DNA of 64,000 bases from Petrosia ficiformis (GCA_947044365.1 OX345636.1:16665115-16729114), one strand, 5' to 3'. Numbered from the stretch's first letter, positions 48,172 through 60,418 are shown. Notes: a model not told the origin generated them from the letters alone. Numbers and translations are program-made.

Positions 48172-49806
48172 CCTGCCTTGTGTGTACTTGTTCCAGTACA
48201 AAATATAAAGGTCCATTTTGTGAGACTGAACAAATAATGGTTTCTGATCTACCTATTCTAATACGTGGTTAGGTGTCAAAGCCAGTGACAATCACAGCTG
48301 TTCCTAATAATGATTTAACAATAATTAATATCACCACAGACCCTTCCATTAACATTCTTCCTTCCAGCAGTCTTCTTATTTCCCCTCCAAATTCTAAGAA
48401 CAGATTCAGTATGTAATGATACTACATCCACAAGTGGTGCAGTTGTACTTCAATTCTCTCCTATTTATACATCAAATGGATTCACTAACTTTTTGTATGC
48501 TAGTGATGAGTGTGTGGACCGTTTGGTCAATACCTATCTCAAAAGATCTTTGGCCATCGAAGAAGTCAGTCTGCACAGCAAATGCCATTGAGAGCCTTGA
48601 GATTTCTGGTTTTGAAACAATATTGGGAATTACCTCACAGGTAATAACAGTATTCCCTTCCGAATATAGAGTTCTTAGTTTTCTACAATCAGCCTGGTAT
48701 CTTTGGAATCATGCACTCTACTAATTTATCATTATTTGATACACAGTTGGTAACAGATTGGATTTGAACCATGTAAACCATGCAAAGATGGATACTATCA
48801 ATTGAGCAGTGGAAAAATTATTTACCTACTGGATTGAAGCCATTTAAGTTATGTGAAAAAGGGTACTTCCAACCTTTGATTGGTACAACATCTTGTAAAC
48901 GTTGTGATGAAAATAATTCTACAAGTCCATTATGCGAATCAAGTATGTATTCTGTATGTAATAGACAATTGTATGGTGGCTTATATTCTTTCCTTTAACA
49001 GGTATTAGATTCATTCAAGACTCTCCTATTGTATTTGATTCTAATATAACAGTAACACCAACTGTAGTATCATATAAATGTGAAGTATCTCATATTGGTA
49101 CTATTGATTGTAAGTCATTTGTAAATTTACAATAATTATTATTATCAAACATGTCTTGTTTTATGAATTACAGGTTCCTCAGGGGTATTTACTATCACAA
49201 ATTTGAAGCTGAAGCCTGAAACAACTTATAATATAACTGTGACTGGTACAGATATTTATGATAAAACTATTACTATTGAACGTAGAGTTATTCCAGGTAT
49301 GCTTATACCCACTGTCTGTATATAAAAAATTACATTTGATATTATTTTTCTTTATAATTTAGCATTTTCAACACAATGTTCAGTACACTTAATCAATGAT
49401 GGCTTCACAGTAAAGGGTATTATGATCATTGTTCAATTTTCAGCTGTAGGGACTCCGGGTGCATTGTGTATATTTGATGGTAGCACTAATCCATGTAAGT
49501 AACAACAAACTTTAATACTACATATGTTTAAAGCCAAAATGATAGTAGCATATTTTATTTGTAATTATGACAATAACCTACAGTATAATTATCATTTTAT
49601 GATTATACTGTAGGTTATTATTATAGAAAGGTGTATCTGATAAACAGTAATTGAGTGCAAAGGTGCTGGAAGTTAAAGTTATCAGATACAGTCCTCTTAT
49701 AGAGGTGTTAGCAGCTAATTTGATCTGTCAGCACTATAGACAATTGAACTGCATTTGTGCAATGGCACTGGTGTGATCCATGTTTATTAACATGTAATAC
49801 GTAGGG

Positions 49807-50607
49807 TACTTATAAAACCAGGAATGGAATGGAACCAGCAACGGAATCAGGAATGGAACTGAACACCTATTTACGTTATACCCAATAAACATGCCCATTA
49901 AATCATATCAATAGAATAATAGTATACTACACGCAAACGTTTGCAGTCTACAAGTCTACATGCTGATGTTGATGCTAATGGTGCAGTTTGTAGATTTGAA
50001 ACATGGAAAAGCTGTGGAGTAGCAATGAAGAACTTCATTCAGAGTAGGGATGACTGGAATAGAACCATCTCTTCATATTTGCACATACACACAATAATTA
50101 AAATCATGATTACTTCAATCAGGAGTCCATGAGGTTCTGCTTCAATATACAATATACAAATTATTGTGATTGTGTCAATTTATAAACCAATAATTACAAA
50201 AGGAAATTATTATGGTTAACAATGTAGCTTCTATTACAAATTCATCATCACTTTCTATTACAAATTGATATAACTTTGTGTTAACAATGTAGCTTCTATT
50301 GTAATTCATCATCACTTTCTATTACAGATTGATATAACTTTGTGTTAACAATGTAGCTTCTATTACAAATTCATCATCACTTTCTATTACAAATTTATAA
50401 CTTTGTGTTAAGTCCACAACTTCCAAACAAGTCAAATTTACAAACTGCCTCATTCACATCACATCTGCTAATATAATGTGCACATTATATTAATTATAAT
50501 TACTATATAATTATTATGCATGCATATCATAAATGATTAAATGGCGTGTACTTTGTGGGCAAATTAAATAGTTGTTCCGTTCCTGCTTCCATTCCTGGTT
50601 TTATAAG
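49807..50607. mobile_element. 800-bp element with inverted ends inside the last intron of the partial copy
   Basis: The left end reads ACTTATAAAACCAGGAATGG and the right end is its inverted counterpart, CCATTCCTGGTTTTATAAGT. The inversion continues imperfectly inward (GGAACCAGCAACGGAA against GTTCCGTTCCTGC). The parent intron lacks it. No transposase is visible; a 64-bp tandem repeat lies inside. Confidence 0.75.
50215..50410. repeat. Tandem repeat, about 64-bp unit, three copies
   Basis: The unit starts GTTAACAATGTAGCTTCTAT and includes TTCATCATCACTTTCTATTA and ATAACTTTGTGT. Copies begin at 50215, 50280 and 50343 and differ at few positions. Confidence 0.9.
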
Positions 50608-50920
50608 TACTCTAGTACTTATAAATAAAACCAAAGAGATCCTACTGAGTGATTATTATCACTGTGGTGGCTTCTTTTGATTCACACCATCAACAATATA
50701 TTTTATATACAATAAAAGGTATCATTATTTTATTCATTTGACAGGTACAAGTCCAGTTGTATATTATGAAGAAGTGGATCCAGGAGAGTACTATCTGGTC
50801 AATTATTCACAACAATGTAGCCAAGACAGAGTTAACTATATTGTATATTTTAGCATAGAGTAACAATATGCAATGTGAAAAAAACATCTATATGATGATG
50901 CTTTTCTTTTAATAAATAAA

Positions 50921-53041
50921 ACTGCTAATTCGTTTATTTTAGGTCGTATTTTCTTGCGTTTTTGTTATTTACTTGCTGACAAAATGATTAAAGTCACTAT
51001 TAGGCTATAATTTAGCTGAATTATCATTAGTATTTTTTTGTCCTTGAGTTATTTTTGATATTGATTGCTTACAAGGCTTCAATTGCATGATTACAGTATA
51101 TATATATATATATATATACTGAAAACAACAATCCATTTATTTGCTCTTTTACACATATTCATGTTATCATCAAGCTTTGTAGGTTAACCAATATTGGGTA
51201 AATTATTATGAAACTAGCTTGTGCACATCAGTTAACTTTCCAACTTAAGTTTCTGCTAGTTTCCTGTACTATCACTGTAAAAAGATATATAGAGAAAAAG
51301 TATCCCTATGATTGGTTTATGGTATCCAGCATTAAGTAATCAGGGATAGTGTACTAGCCGAATCACCTGGACCGTGCCTAAAATTACATTCCCAATTAAT
51401 TTTTAAGGAAAATGTGTGGGCGGAGCGGAGCGCATAAAATTACTTTTTCATCTCTCGTTTTATAAAAAGAGTTGTTTAGAAAGCCATAGGTGTAAAATTT
51501 AAGCTTCGCTTCCACCAGGAAGATAGCAAGGCGAGTGCTTGTATGTTTAAGTAGTCCAAAGGGCAGTGGTGTGGAAACAGCCAGCCACGCAGAACATTGT
51601 CCAATAAATCTAGCGAATGTCCGGTAAATTGAAACTAAACTGTATACAAAGTACATGGGGAGCAGGACAAGAGTGGTGAAAATAGGTCAAAATGTCCGGC
51701 AGTTGGCTCAATGTTTCCACATCCCTGCCAAAGGGCAATGCCCAAACTTTTAGAGTCTACTTACTTTTATAACCTCCACATTTTACACAACACAGACTTT
51801 TAACTTACTTAGTTAGACAGAAGATCTTATAAAAAAAGTCATAGACACCAAAATTGTGCTTCGTTAGTTGGAAAGGGATCAAGTGAAATACACGGACCAA
51901 CTGAAATACCACTTCCACATAACAATTAACCCTACATAAGTATATATAGCTAGAGTAAAGGCAAAACATAAAGAAGCGATACTTATAGCTAGAGTAAAGG
52001 CAAAGCACAAAGAAGCGATACTTATGTATGATTTGCCTTTACTCTAGCTATATATACTTATGTAGGGTTAATTGTTATGTGGAAGTGGTATTTCATTTTG
52101 TTGCCAAAGCCATCTTGTTTCTGTGCTTTTTCGGTTTTGATCTATATCCCTACATACTCTTTCATTTGTTAAAATGTTTTTTTATTATTCTTGTTTCGAT
52201 TCTATTTTTAAATAACTCAGGTAAATTTTTGATCAAATACGTGATGACTATTCTGTTTCAATCACAGTATTGATATTTTTTGAAGGATTGGTATCCAGAA
52301 GGAGATGGTACTCAACATTTACTGCAATATTATAATTATTTGTTATTACAATTCCTACATCCTCTTCCATTGTTGAACATGTTTCTATATTATTCTTGTT
52401 TCGATTGAGTTACAGTAATATAATCATGTATTAATGTTATGACATTAAACTACACTATAACATCATCGTATCTTAATTTTGATGTTGTTGTGAATGTGAA
52501 CAGACTTTACTGTACCTGTTGGGCAGTAGTGTAATGAGAAGGAGAAAGTGGAAAACTATCGACAGCCATTTCATATATCATAGTTAACTCAGTAAGACAT
52601 GCAACAGAAACATTACAGCAAATATGTATTTTAATATCAGCAAAATAAATAGCTCAGTTTCATTAACACGTTCAAAAACATCCAAGTTTCCATCATGCTT
52701 GGTCTTGCTCATGGTGATGGAGACAGTTGCTAAATAAAAACAATGTACACCGATCCAAGTCAAAGATTATGTGTATGAAATTCTTCAAGGACAGGATAGG
52801 AAAAGGAATAGGTCAGCAGATTTGAAGATTCTTATAAAGTTGATTGACAATCAACATGCAAGTGTTCCCATTGCAATCTTGATGCCAAATTATTTGTTCT
52901 TGAAGTAAGCAAAAGTAATGTCTTGTTTTATTGTGAATGGTTTCTTCCCAATATATGCAGGGAAATGGATAGGAATATTGGAGAGTCAAAAGATTTTCCC
53001 ACTGATTACATACCTGGAAACTAGTATTCCAAAATTTAAAG
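50921..53041. other. Non-coding repeat-rich stretch
   Basis: It has a short (TA)n run at about 51098-51117, an 86-codon minus-strand open frame at 51396-51656 without recognisable product, and the inverted repeat at 51909-52085. No gene is supported. Confidence 0.4.
51909..52085. repeat. Inverted repeat of the ACTTATGTAGGGTTA family, copy 1
   Basis: CACTTCCACATAACAATTAA and CCCTACATAAGTATATATAG on the left are inverted at 52030-52085. The interior contains a direct repeat of CTAGAGTAAAGGCAAA(A/G)CA. A related, larger inverted repeat is at 60419-60735. Confidence 0.85.
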
Positions 53042-54420
53042 TTAGTTCAGATTTATCTTGGTAAAAAACGTACTGGCAGCTATCTCATTATGTTGTGGTA
53101 AATCACTGAATTTAGAAACCTTAGATACCGTCCCTAAGTGAATGCTATCTATATTTCCAATGAACTCCAATTCATCAATGTCTGGGTCAGTTAAAAACCC
53201 ATGTATATCATCATTATCTTCTTCATCATCAGTTGCGATATGGCTCCAAAGAGGTGCATCTGGAAAGGACTCTCTACCACTATGCCTGCTAACTTCAATT
53301 GCAGCACTTTTGACAAACTCTACCCACATCATTTCCCATGAAAGCCCTTTCAGAGTCTCATGACTTTACTGCAGTATGGGATTATGTTGAAATGAAGAAG
53401 TTGTTGATTACATGTGCAACCTCACAAATAACTTTGTCTGAAGCACGTGGTGATCGAACAATGAAAGATACTAAGACAAAATAACTCTTTCTTGTCGCCA
53501 TGGCAATTCAAGTGTTTTTGAACAGATGAATATTAACAGTTAGCTGCAGAATAAAATTATTAAAATAGATGTGACATAATTAATTATCTTATATAACAAC
53601 CACTTACTGAAACCTGTGATTTAGATTTCCAATTTGGTGTTGAAGATTGCTCAGATAACCTGGGAATCTTTGATGTGTAGAAGATGCTCTACTCTACATT
53701 TCATCATGTTTATCCATATCACTGTCATCTATTCTTTTCCTTCCTCTTGTAAAACCACTTGACACCTCTGCAGCTTCTCCACTATAATTATAGTTCATTT
53801 TGATTTTCGATCATTGTGATACACTTATAACAGATATAATCACCCAAAGTGAAGCATACATGTTGCCTAATCATAACTTCCTGGTGCATCATTCTCTACA
53901 ATCTTCATATTAGAAGCACTGTATATTTTTCATCTTTTTTGCTTTCAAGATACCTTCAGTCAGGTCAGTTTGGAACAACCAACAGGTCATACTGTACATT
54001 GTTATTTAAGTCACTGAATGCACTCCCAGTCCAGAACTCTTGCCACAAGTGTGATTTGGTAGCATGAATAATTATTGACAAGAAAATAATTGCAGACAAT
54101 ACTTGACTGTAACAATAAAGCAAAGATAAATTGCTGACAATGACTGCACCACATTTGCATTCACTGTATTGTTATGTGCACATATGCATGTGAAGCAAGT
54201 TCCGCATTGCATCAATCATGGGCAACTCACTCCTTTCTCTACCTCAAGCAAGTCCAGAAAAGTACAACAATCGAAATTCTCACATTTGTGTGTGCTGCCT
54301 TCCATGGAATAAAAATGAATCTCTTTGAGGATCATTAGTACAATGCAATTCTTGCAAGGAATGGTACCATCAGAAGTGCTGTTATATACAATGATATATA
54401 ATAGGACATGCATAATTCAC
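53042..54420. pseudogene. Decayed transposon-like sequence with PHD-finger remnant
   Basis: On the plus strand at about 54284-54385 the frame HLCVCCLPWNKNESL, stop, GSLVQCNSCKEWYHQKC has the Cys/His spacing of a PHD-type zinc finger with one in-frame stop. Such fingers accompany transposases in many aquatic-animal DNA transposons. Fragments on the minus strand (53042-53332, 96 codons, acidic TDDEEDNDDIHGF; and 53690-53780, RGRKRIDDSDMDKHDE) look coding by composition but are unrecognised. I cannot show that they belong to one element. Confidence 0.45.
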
Positions 54421-54639
54421 TGAAGAGGACAGTTTTCTACAGTGGGGACAATATTCAAAGTATTCTCTAGTGAATAATGTCTGGGAGGACATATTGTGGG
54501 GTAGGGTGGGGGGTGGCTAGACTACTTACACTATGACAACAGCAATCCTGGGTTGTAAAAATCATAACTGAAATAACTTCTGTTATGTAAGGTTAGGATT
54601 ATGTATAATTTCAAATTATGATTTATGTATAAAATTTAT

Positions 54640-54712
54640 GATTTATGTATAATTTCAAGTCTTTTGGTAGCTCAGTCAAAATCCCAATGTTGTTAGCTGT
54701 CCAGAAATTTTG
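54640..54712 (-). pseudogene. Fragment of a repeated unknown protein sequence
   Basis: The minus strand reads NFWTANNIGILTELPKDLKL, clearly related to NFWETNNIGTLNELLSDFKL at about 62153-62212 and to a stop-containing version at about 29210-29275. The family is unrecognised. Confidence 0.55.
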
Positions 54713-54719
54713 TTTACAC

Positions 54720-55974
54720 ACACACGCATACACACAGAACACCAGATTACAGTAACCCTCCCTTCGCCACAAGTGTTTGGGAAAAAAGAATGACTACTGA
54801 CAAGAAAATAATTGCAGACTATATTATACTTGACTGTAATAATGATTATTATACTGAGATTATGATTATTATATACTTGTGTGTGTGTGTGTGTTACAAC
54901 TTACACTCTAAGTGTAGAAATTCCTCGTACATAAGATTAGTGTGGCTTCAATCACGTACGTGAATTTCAAAACGAGACGCCCACTCTAAAACCGTGAGTT
55001 TACTATCCCGATCCCGATCCCCTTTTAGCACTTACAGTTTCGTAACCCGGGGGCTTTTGAAAAAAGAATGAATTAATTTAAATAATAATTCCAACCACAC
55101 CTACCATGGATGTAATATACTGATTGCGAGGTGTGGCTCAGCATTCATTAAAATCAAAACCTTCTGAATACAGGCAATTTGCAACTTTCTCCAACTTCTG
55201 GAGCAATCTAACACTCACCTCAACCTTGCTTACCAATTACTGCAAGCACAGCATCCACTCAAGTCTGCACACGAACGCTATTTGTCACTTATTCTCCCAA
55301 CATCCCTTTCTCTCTCGCTAGAACCAGCTAGAAACCCAAGTCTATACATCACACAAACATCAACATAATGTTCTACTCTCCTTTCACATTTTTTTTTTAA
55401 TTTTTAATTTTTTTAAAGTACCCTAAGCTAACTTCAAAGTAACATCAAAGGGCGGACACTTGAATCAAAGCACCGCTAGACCACATCCAACGAAGCGTGG
55501 GCGTTTTGAACAATAGAATGCCGACATGCTGCCACCACATTGGTATACTCTTGTAATCTACAGTAATTTGGGGTGTGGTACATCCAAGACCCAGCCATTG
55601 CAGTGAAATTTAGCAATGTAATAAGTAGGTGTGGTACTTCCTATCTGACAGGATGTTGTAAAATTACAACACTAAAAAACTGAAAGTGTTATGTGGCATA
55701 AAATATTTGCAGTGGAGTTGGTGAAATCTCTTGTGATCTGGTGGTTCTCCGAAGAACCAGGAGTGGTATACAACCACAAATTAAAAGAAAAATGACACCA
55801 ACAACAGATGAAAACACAAAAACAGTGACAATGAGAACAGAAACTGGAATAAAGACACTGAAATGTCATCAGATTAAATTAACATCGTTTGACAAGTACT
55901 CGTACCCTCTGAGTCGTGGAGTGATGGTCTCCTACGTTTACGACAACTGTACCCTTCCAACAAGTGAACTAGTT
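54720..55974. other. Non-coding stretch
   Basis: It contains a GT microsatellite at about 54880-54894, (CA)-rich sequence near 54717-54738 and unique sequence. Several 60-100 codon open frames have no recognisable product. The portion nearest 55975 may include decayed C-terminal piggyBac sequence. Confidence 0.35.
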
Positions 55975-56396
55975 TCAACACTTATGATCAAAAGCATAGT
56001 ACTTGTGCAACTGATCAGTTTTATCAACTGCCCCCATAAACTTGTTGTATGCAGGCAGTAATGGGGGAACTGATTGAGCTACAAGTAGTCATGATTTTTG
56101 CCCTACTTGTTCCTTGTAAACCTTACCCTTCATGGATTGTGGGAAAACATTCGTAACAAAGCTGACAACCTTGCGATCATGGAAAACAAAATAGTTATTC
56201 CCACCTGATGAGCAAGAGTTATACGAACCCTTTGGAGGAGCACTGTTGTCTTTGGGGTCAGTGTCGTCTGTAGGACCTTCCATACCCGTAAATTCTAGGT
56301 ACATTCCAGAGTACAGCGATTGGAGAAGGCCATGAGCTTTAGCCTCACGTTTACGATCAGAAGAAGACGAACCTGTAGACATGAAAAATTTTACAA

Positions 56397-56432
56397 GTAA
56401 ATGCACTGAGATTTAAATCTCAGTGCATTTAC
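56397..56432. repeat. Perfect palindrome GTAAATGCACTGAGATTT / inverse
   Basis: This is a 36-base inverted repeat with no loop, formed where the 148-bp tandem repeat meets the transposase-derived exon. Confidence 0.9.
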
Positions 56433-56828
56433 TTGTAGAATTGGGTCCAAATTTAAGTATTATGCTCATGAATATTCTTGAGTTTGACATCACAATCATG
56501 AATATTCATGATGTGTGGTTAGTGGGTGGGGTATACTCCACCCTCTGCCTATGAATATAGTTAAATCTCAGTGCATTTACATGTAAAATTGGGCCCAAAT
56601 TTATGTAATATGCTCATGAATATTCATGAGTTTGATGTCCCAATCATGAATTTTCATGATTGTGTGGTTAGTGGGTGGGGTATACTCCACCCTCTACCTA
56701 TGAATATAGTGAAATCTCAGTGCAATTACATGTAAAATTTGGGACTATATTTAATTGAGTTTGATCACTATTCATACATTGTGGTTAGTGGGTGAGGTAT
56801 AGTCCACCCTCTATCTATGAATATCATT
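56413..56828. repeat. 148-bp tandem repeat, nearly three copies
   Basis: Copies start with AAATCTCAGTGCA.TTACAT at 56415, 56563 and 56712. Each includes GTGGTTAGTGGGTG.GGTAT, CTCCACCCTCT and CTATGAATAT; the first two also contain one or two palindromes of the type CATGAATATTCATG. The third copy is shorter. Confidence 0.9.
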
Positions 56829-57059
56829 GTTTCAAGACGACAGTTAATTTGCTCATAGTTTCGTACATTTATATTAATTTGACTACATCAAGTATAAAGT
56901 AGCATCTTAATTAAACTAAAGCTCGTGACAATTATTATTACAGGCTGTATTACAATTATTATATATACATATATAATTATATATATATATGTATAATTAT
57001 ATATATATTGTATATAGACCTGTGAATCTTTAATCCACCAGCATACTATATATTGTATA

Positions 57060-57210
57060 TAGTACACTTACAGTTCTTATATACCACAATATAAACCCTT
57101 GGTTTAGTGTCTTTGGATGTGATATAGCCCTCGCAAGCTCGGGCTATATCACATCCTCAGACACTAAACCTCAGGTCTATATTTTGTATATAAGAACTGT
57201 AAGTGTACTA
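57060..57210. repeat. Hairpin element
   Basis: TAGTACACTTACAGTTCTTA and GGTTTAGTGTCTTTGGATGT on the left pair with their inverses to 57210. The tip reads GATATAGCCCTCGCAAGC / GCTCGGGCTATATC, closely related to the tip of the double-hairpin elements at 34896 and 57758. Confidence 0.85.
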
Positions 57211-57254
57211 TATAATAATAAATTATACATATATATATATATATAGATATATAT

Positions 57255-57290
<36 letters not shown>

Positions 57291-57757
57291 TATATACATA
57301 ATAGTAATAACCTGTCGTCTTGTATTATCAGAGATTATGTAATTATTGTTATTCACTCACCAAATGTATCGCTGTGTTCGAGATCTGTACTCATATTATC
57401 TAAAACAATAAAAATGATATACTTGTACAACAGGATTAGAGGAAGATACGCGAGACTAATCACTTCATGACAGTGCATGATAATTATAAACCAAAGAATT
57501 CTAATTATCCTATACACATGTCAAGTTTATAATTATTGGATGGTTGGTGTTCTTGATATCTGGAAATCCTAACGGTGAGTGTATTAAATATGTTGTCTTC
57601 CACATGAAATATGTGTGGGAATAAATCCGAATTCTTGAGACATAATTACACGTATATTAGTCTCGCATACCACATAGCGAGGCAAAAATGATATATTATA
57701 TATATATATATATAATTATATATATATAATTATATATATAATATATATGTGTATAAT

Positions 57758-58012
57758 ATATAGTATGCTAATAGGTCCTATATACAAAATATAGGACCTG
57801 AGTTTGTGTCCGAGGATGTGATATAGCCCGAGCATGCGAGGGCTATATCACATCAAATGACATAAAACGAGGGTCCTATATACAGTATATAGGACCTATT
57901 AGCATGCTATGATGGTGACATCTCCTGCATAGTGTGCACATGGAAGGTCTATATACATTATATACATGTAGAACTCACCACATCAAAGGGATGATGTCAC
58001 CATCATACTAGA
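57758..58012. mobile_element. Double-hairpin element with TATAGTATG ends, copy 2
   Basis: It has the same ends (TATAGTATGC ... CACCATCATACTA), the same first hairpin and the same second hairpin (TGACATCTCCTGCATA, GTGTGCACATGGAAGGTC, CTCACCACATCAAAGG) as 34896-35165. It lies in TA-rich DNA. Confidence 0.82.
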
Positions 58013-58812
58013 TATATTAGTACTATAGTCTTATTATGCTAGACAACAGCATAAGGGTATATATATATAATAGCAAAGCATACATCAATGGCTTTCTTAA
58101 TAATTCTTCCAGCAATGTAAGCTAGAATCTTGCAAAATAGGAGAGTTATAGACCCTCAAAATGGACCCCCTCCCTTTATTAGCTAAATAATTATAGTTAC
58201 TACACTACTGTGCATATTGATGTAAACGTTAGCTGTACTCTTTGCTGTTTGATTGCTTGTATATGATCATCCATCCTGATTTTAGCTCTCAGAGAATGCA
58301 AATTTACAAATATCTTCTGGGGATATACCACCAGACCCCCCTAAGAGGTTGTGCAGTCTTCAACCAGTTCCCTAAATGTATGAATAGACAAGGCATACAA
58401 AGATACTTGAACTTCAGTGAATGAGCAAAAGATTAGCTATGTACATTTCATTAGCTATCACGACTTCATTACATTTGAATTCCTCATAATAGGGCTGTAG
58501 GAACTTGTCTGATACTTCCTTTGAGAAGATTAAAAATAATATTTTTTAAAAAGTTTCGGAGGCATGCCACTTGACCCACTTGTTTTAACTACACAATGTC
58601 AGGATATTCTAACAGGCTATCACCCTATATCCTGAGTTACCACCCTAAAATTTGTTCCTACAGTCCCTGTCAAGATGTAAAACTATGTCAAAAGTTTATA
58701 ACTATCAATCCTTACTTCATGTTTATAGTGTTTATGCAACATTTTTAATAGTGATATTTACCAACTAATATAAGAATCTGAACCTGATATTTATGTGTTA
58801 CATTTAATTTAA

Positions 58813-58885
58813 ATGTATACAGGACTGTACATTCTGATTCGTTCTATGTATACAGGACTGTACATTCTGATTCGTTCTATGTATA
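58813..58885. repeat. 33-bp tandem repeat, just over two copies
   Basis: ATGTATACAGGACTGTACAT followed by TCTGATTCGTTCT is perfectly repeated at 58813 and 58846; a third copy starts and stops at 58879. Confidence 0.95.
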
Positions 58886-60418
58886 AACTTAAAAAAGGTA
58901 TGAAATTACATCAACAATTACTACATGAATGTATATAATTTGTGATGTTTGTTGAACTATCACAATGATTTTAGCACCATATTCATAATACAATATACAA
59001 TTCAATATAGGGTTATATGAAAATTGTTTGTTTAATTTTGGGTCCTACGTTATCTTCACTGTAAAAATTAATGGGTTATTTTAACCTTCATTACCCTTGC
59101 CGCGAAGTGATTGTGAAAGGGTATGGTAATCATATTGTGTGTCTGTGTGTGTGTCTGTCTGTTTGCAAATTTTTGGAAAAACTACAAACATTGGCCGTTC
59201 AAATGACCTACTGGCAGATTTCAAATTATACAAAGATCAAAAATAAAAACAGGCTTTGTTAAAACCTTTTAGTTACAAAGTTATGACAATTTATAACACT
59301 CACGGTTACTGTTTCCAGGCTTTGGAATACTCCTGGGGACATCTGCACACATCTAAACATAACTGCTACTGTATCATGACTATCGCTAGCATGTAAGCAT
59401 TTTTCAGAGGATTGTTGAGTGCTTTATAGAGAACCTTTCTTTCTTTTTTGATATAAAAACAGACAAAAATGTAGGATCATATTATAGAGATGAAATACAT
59501 GTATTTTACATGTACTTTTTGTATTTACAATCAGAGAGTACGGTAGTACTCTCTATGTAGGGATGCACCGAAAACAAAAATGGCCGCCCATACATTTCAA
59601 TTGGAAGTGATGAGCTGAAATCTGAGCTAAAAGTATAGAAACAAATCTTAATACACACATACTTTTTGATATCTAGTGTTTTTATGACTAACACCATCTT
59701 CTAGACAGCTGGAGATCATCTTTAAGGTAGAGAACCAGCAAGTAGCAAAACTGGCAAAATCTTCATCATAATAATAATATTATTATTATTTTCCAGACAA
59801 ATCATTTTTTTGTTTGTTGAACTATCACAATGGTTCTAGCACCATTCCAATCACATTCATAGTAAAATTCTGGTCTACAAGTATCGAGATGATATATTCA
59901 GATACCATGAAAGAAGACCGTCTCAACTACTACAAAGATTTGATCTCGAATTGGATGCCATTTTCCTAAGTGTATTCATTAATCAAGCCACGTGAAATTT
60001 AATTACGCGTGTGCATTTGTATACTCGGAACATGGAAGCTGAAAAGGTGAAAGTGCTTGTTGCATTGGAATCATAAGCATAGGAATAACATTTGTGAGCA
60101 AATACATTCTTGTAATAATGAATATAATAATTATTAATTGTATAATAATATTATATACTATGATAAGCATTGGAATACTGAATGGTTGACACAGTGACTA
60201 ACACTACTTCTTGTAGGACTGCAGACAGTGCTGTAAGTGAAATAGAGAATATACATCATTTGTAAGTGAAAGGGAAAGATAATCAATGCATAAATACAGA
60301 AGATTGACCCTAATTGATAAACATATTTGAATACATTTATGATTGTATGATTTCATATGATATATAACTTACACCAGTATTTCTGCAGTCTACAAAAATA
60401 TTCACACCATTCAGAAAA

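Larger units (their letters stand above)
48172..50863 (+). pseudogene. Internally deleted tandem copy of the 3' part of the EGF/Ig gene
   Basis: In order, the segment matches parts of the parent gene: exon 12 (from about 38517, ending near 48395), exon 14 start (from about 40059), exon 14 from about 40414 (joined near 48655), exon 16 (joined near 48759) and exon 17 (joined near 48822). It then follows the parent through equivalents of exons 18-21 at 49002-49109, 49174-49296, 49363-49494 and 50745-50863. Introns are retained in the last part, so this is a DNA-level duplication with large deletions. It carries an in-frame TAG at 48270-48272, and the cysteine-rich repeat has lost a Cys (LKPFKLCEK for LKPCKLCEK). 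The last five exons are still open with good splice sites and AATAAA at 50915-50920, so a short transcript is conceivable. Confidence 0.88.
55975..57399 (-). pseudogene. piggyBac-type transposase-derived sequence, apparently spliced, with in-frame stop
   Basis: Read leftward, an exon 57361-57399 (acceptor TTTTAG; ATG at 57394, MSTDLEHSDTF) ends at donor GTGAGT and joins in phase 1 to 56372 (acceptor TCTACAG). The second exon runs SSSSDRKREAKAHGLL..., GSYNSCSSGGNNYFVFHD, RKVVSFVTNVFPQ to a TGA at 56089-56091. Past the stop the same frame continues QSVPPLLPAYNKFMGAVDKT and DQLHKYY to a second stop at 55975. YN.FMGxVDxxDQ is the piggyBac hallmark, including the third catalytic Asp. The first two catalytic Asp regions are missing. 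It could be a decayed transposon or a gene built from its 3' part; the stop favours decay. Confidence 0.75.

Noticed and set aside
55741..56061. 106-codon plus-strand open frame
   Set aside because: Its right part is the antisense of the piggyBac hallmark region; the minus-strand reading has the recognisable motif.
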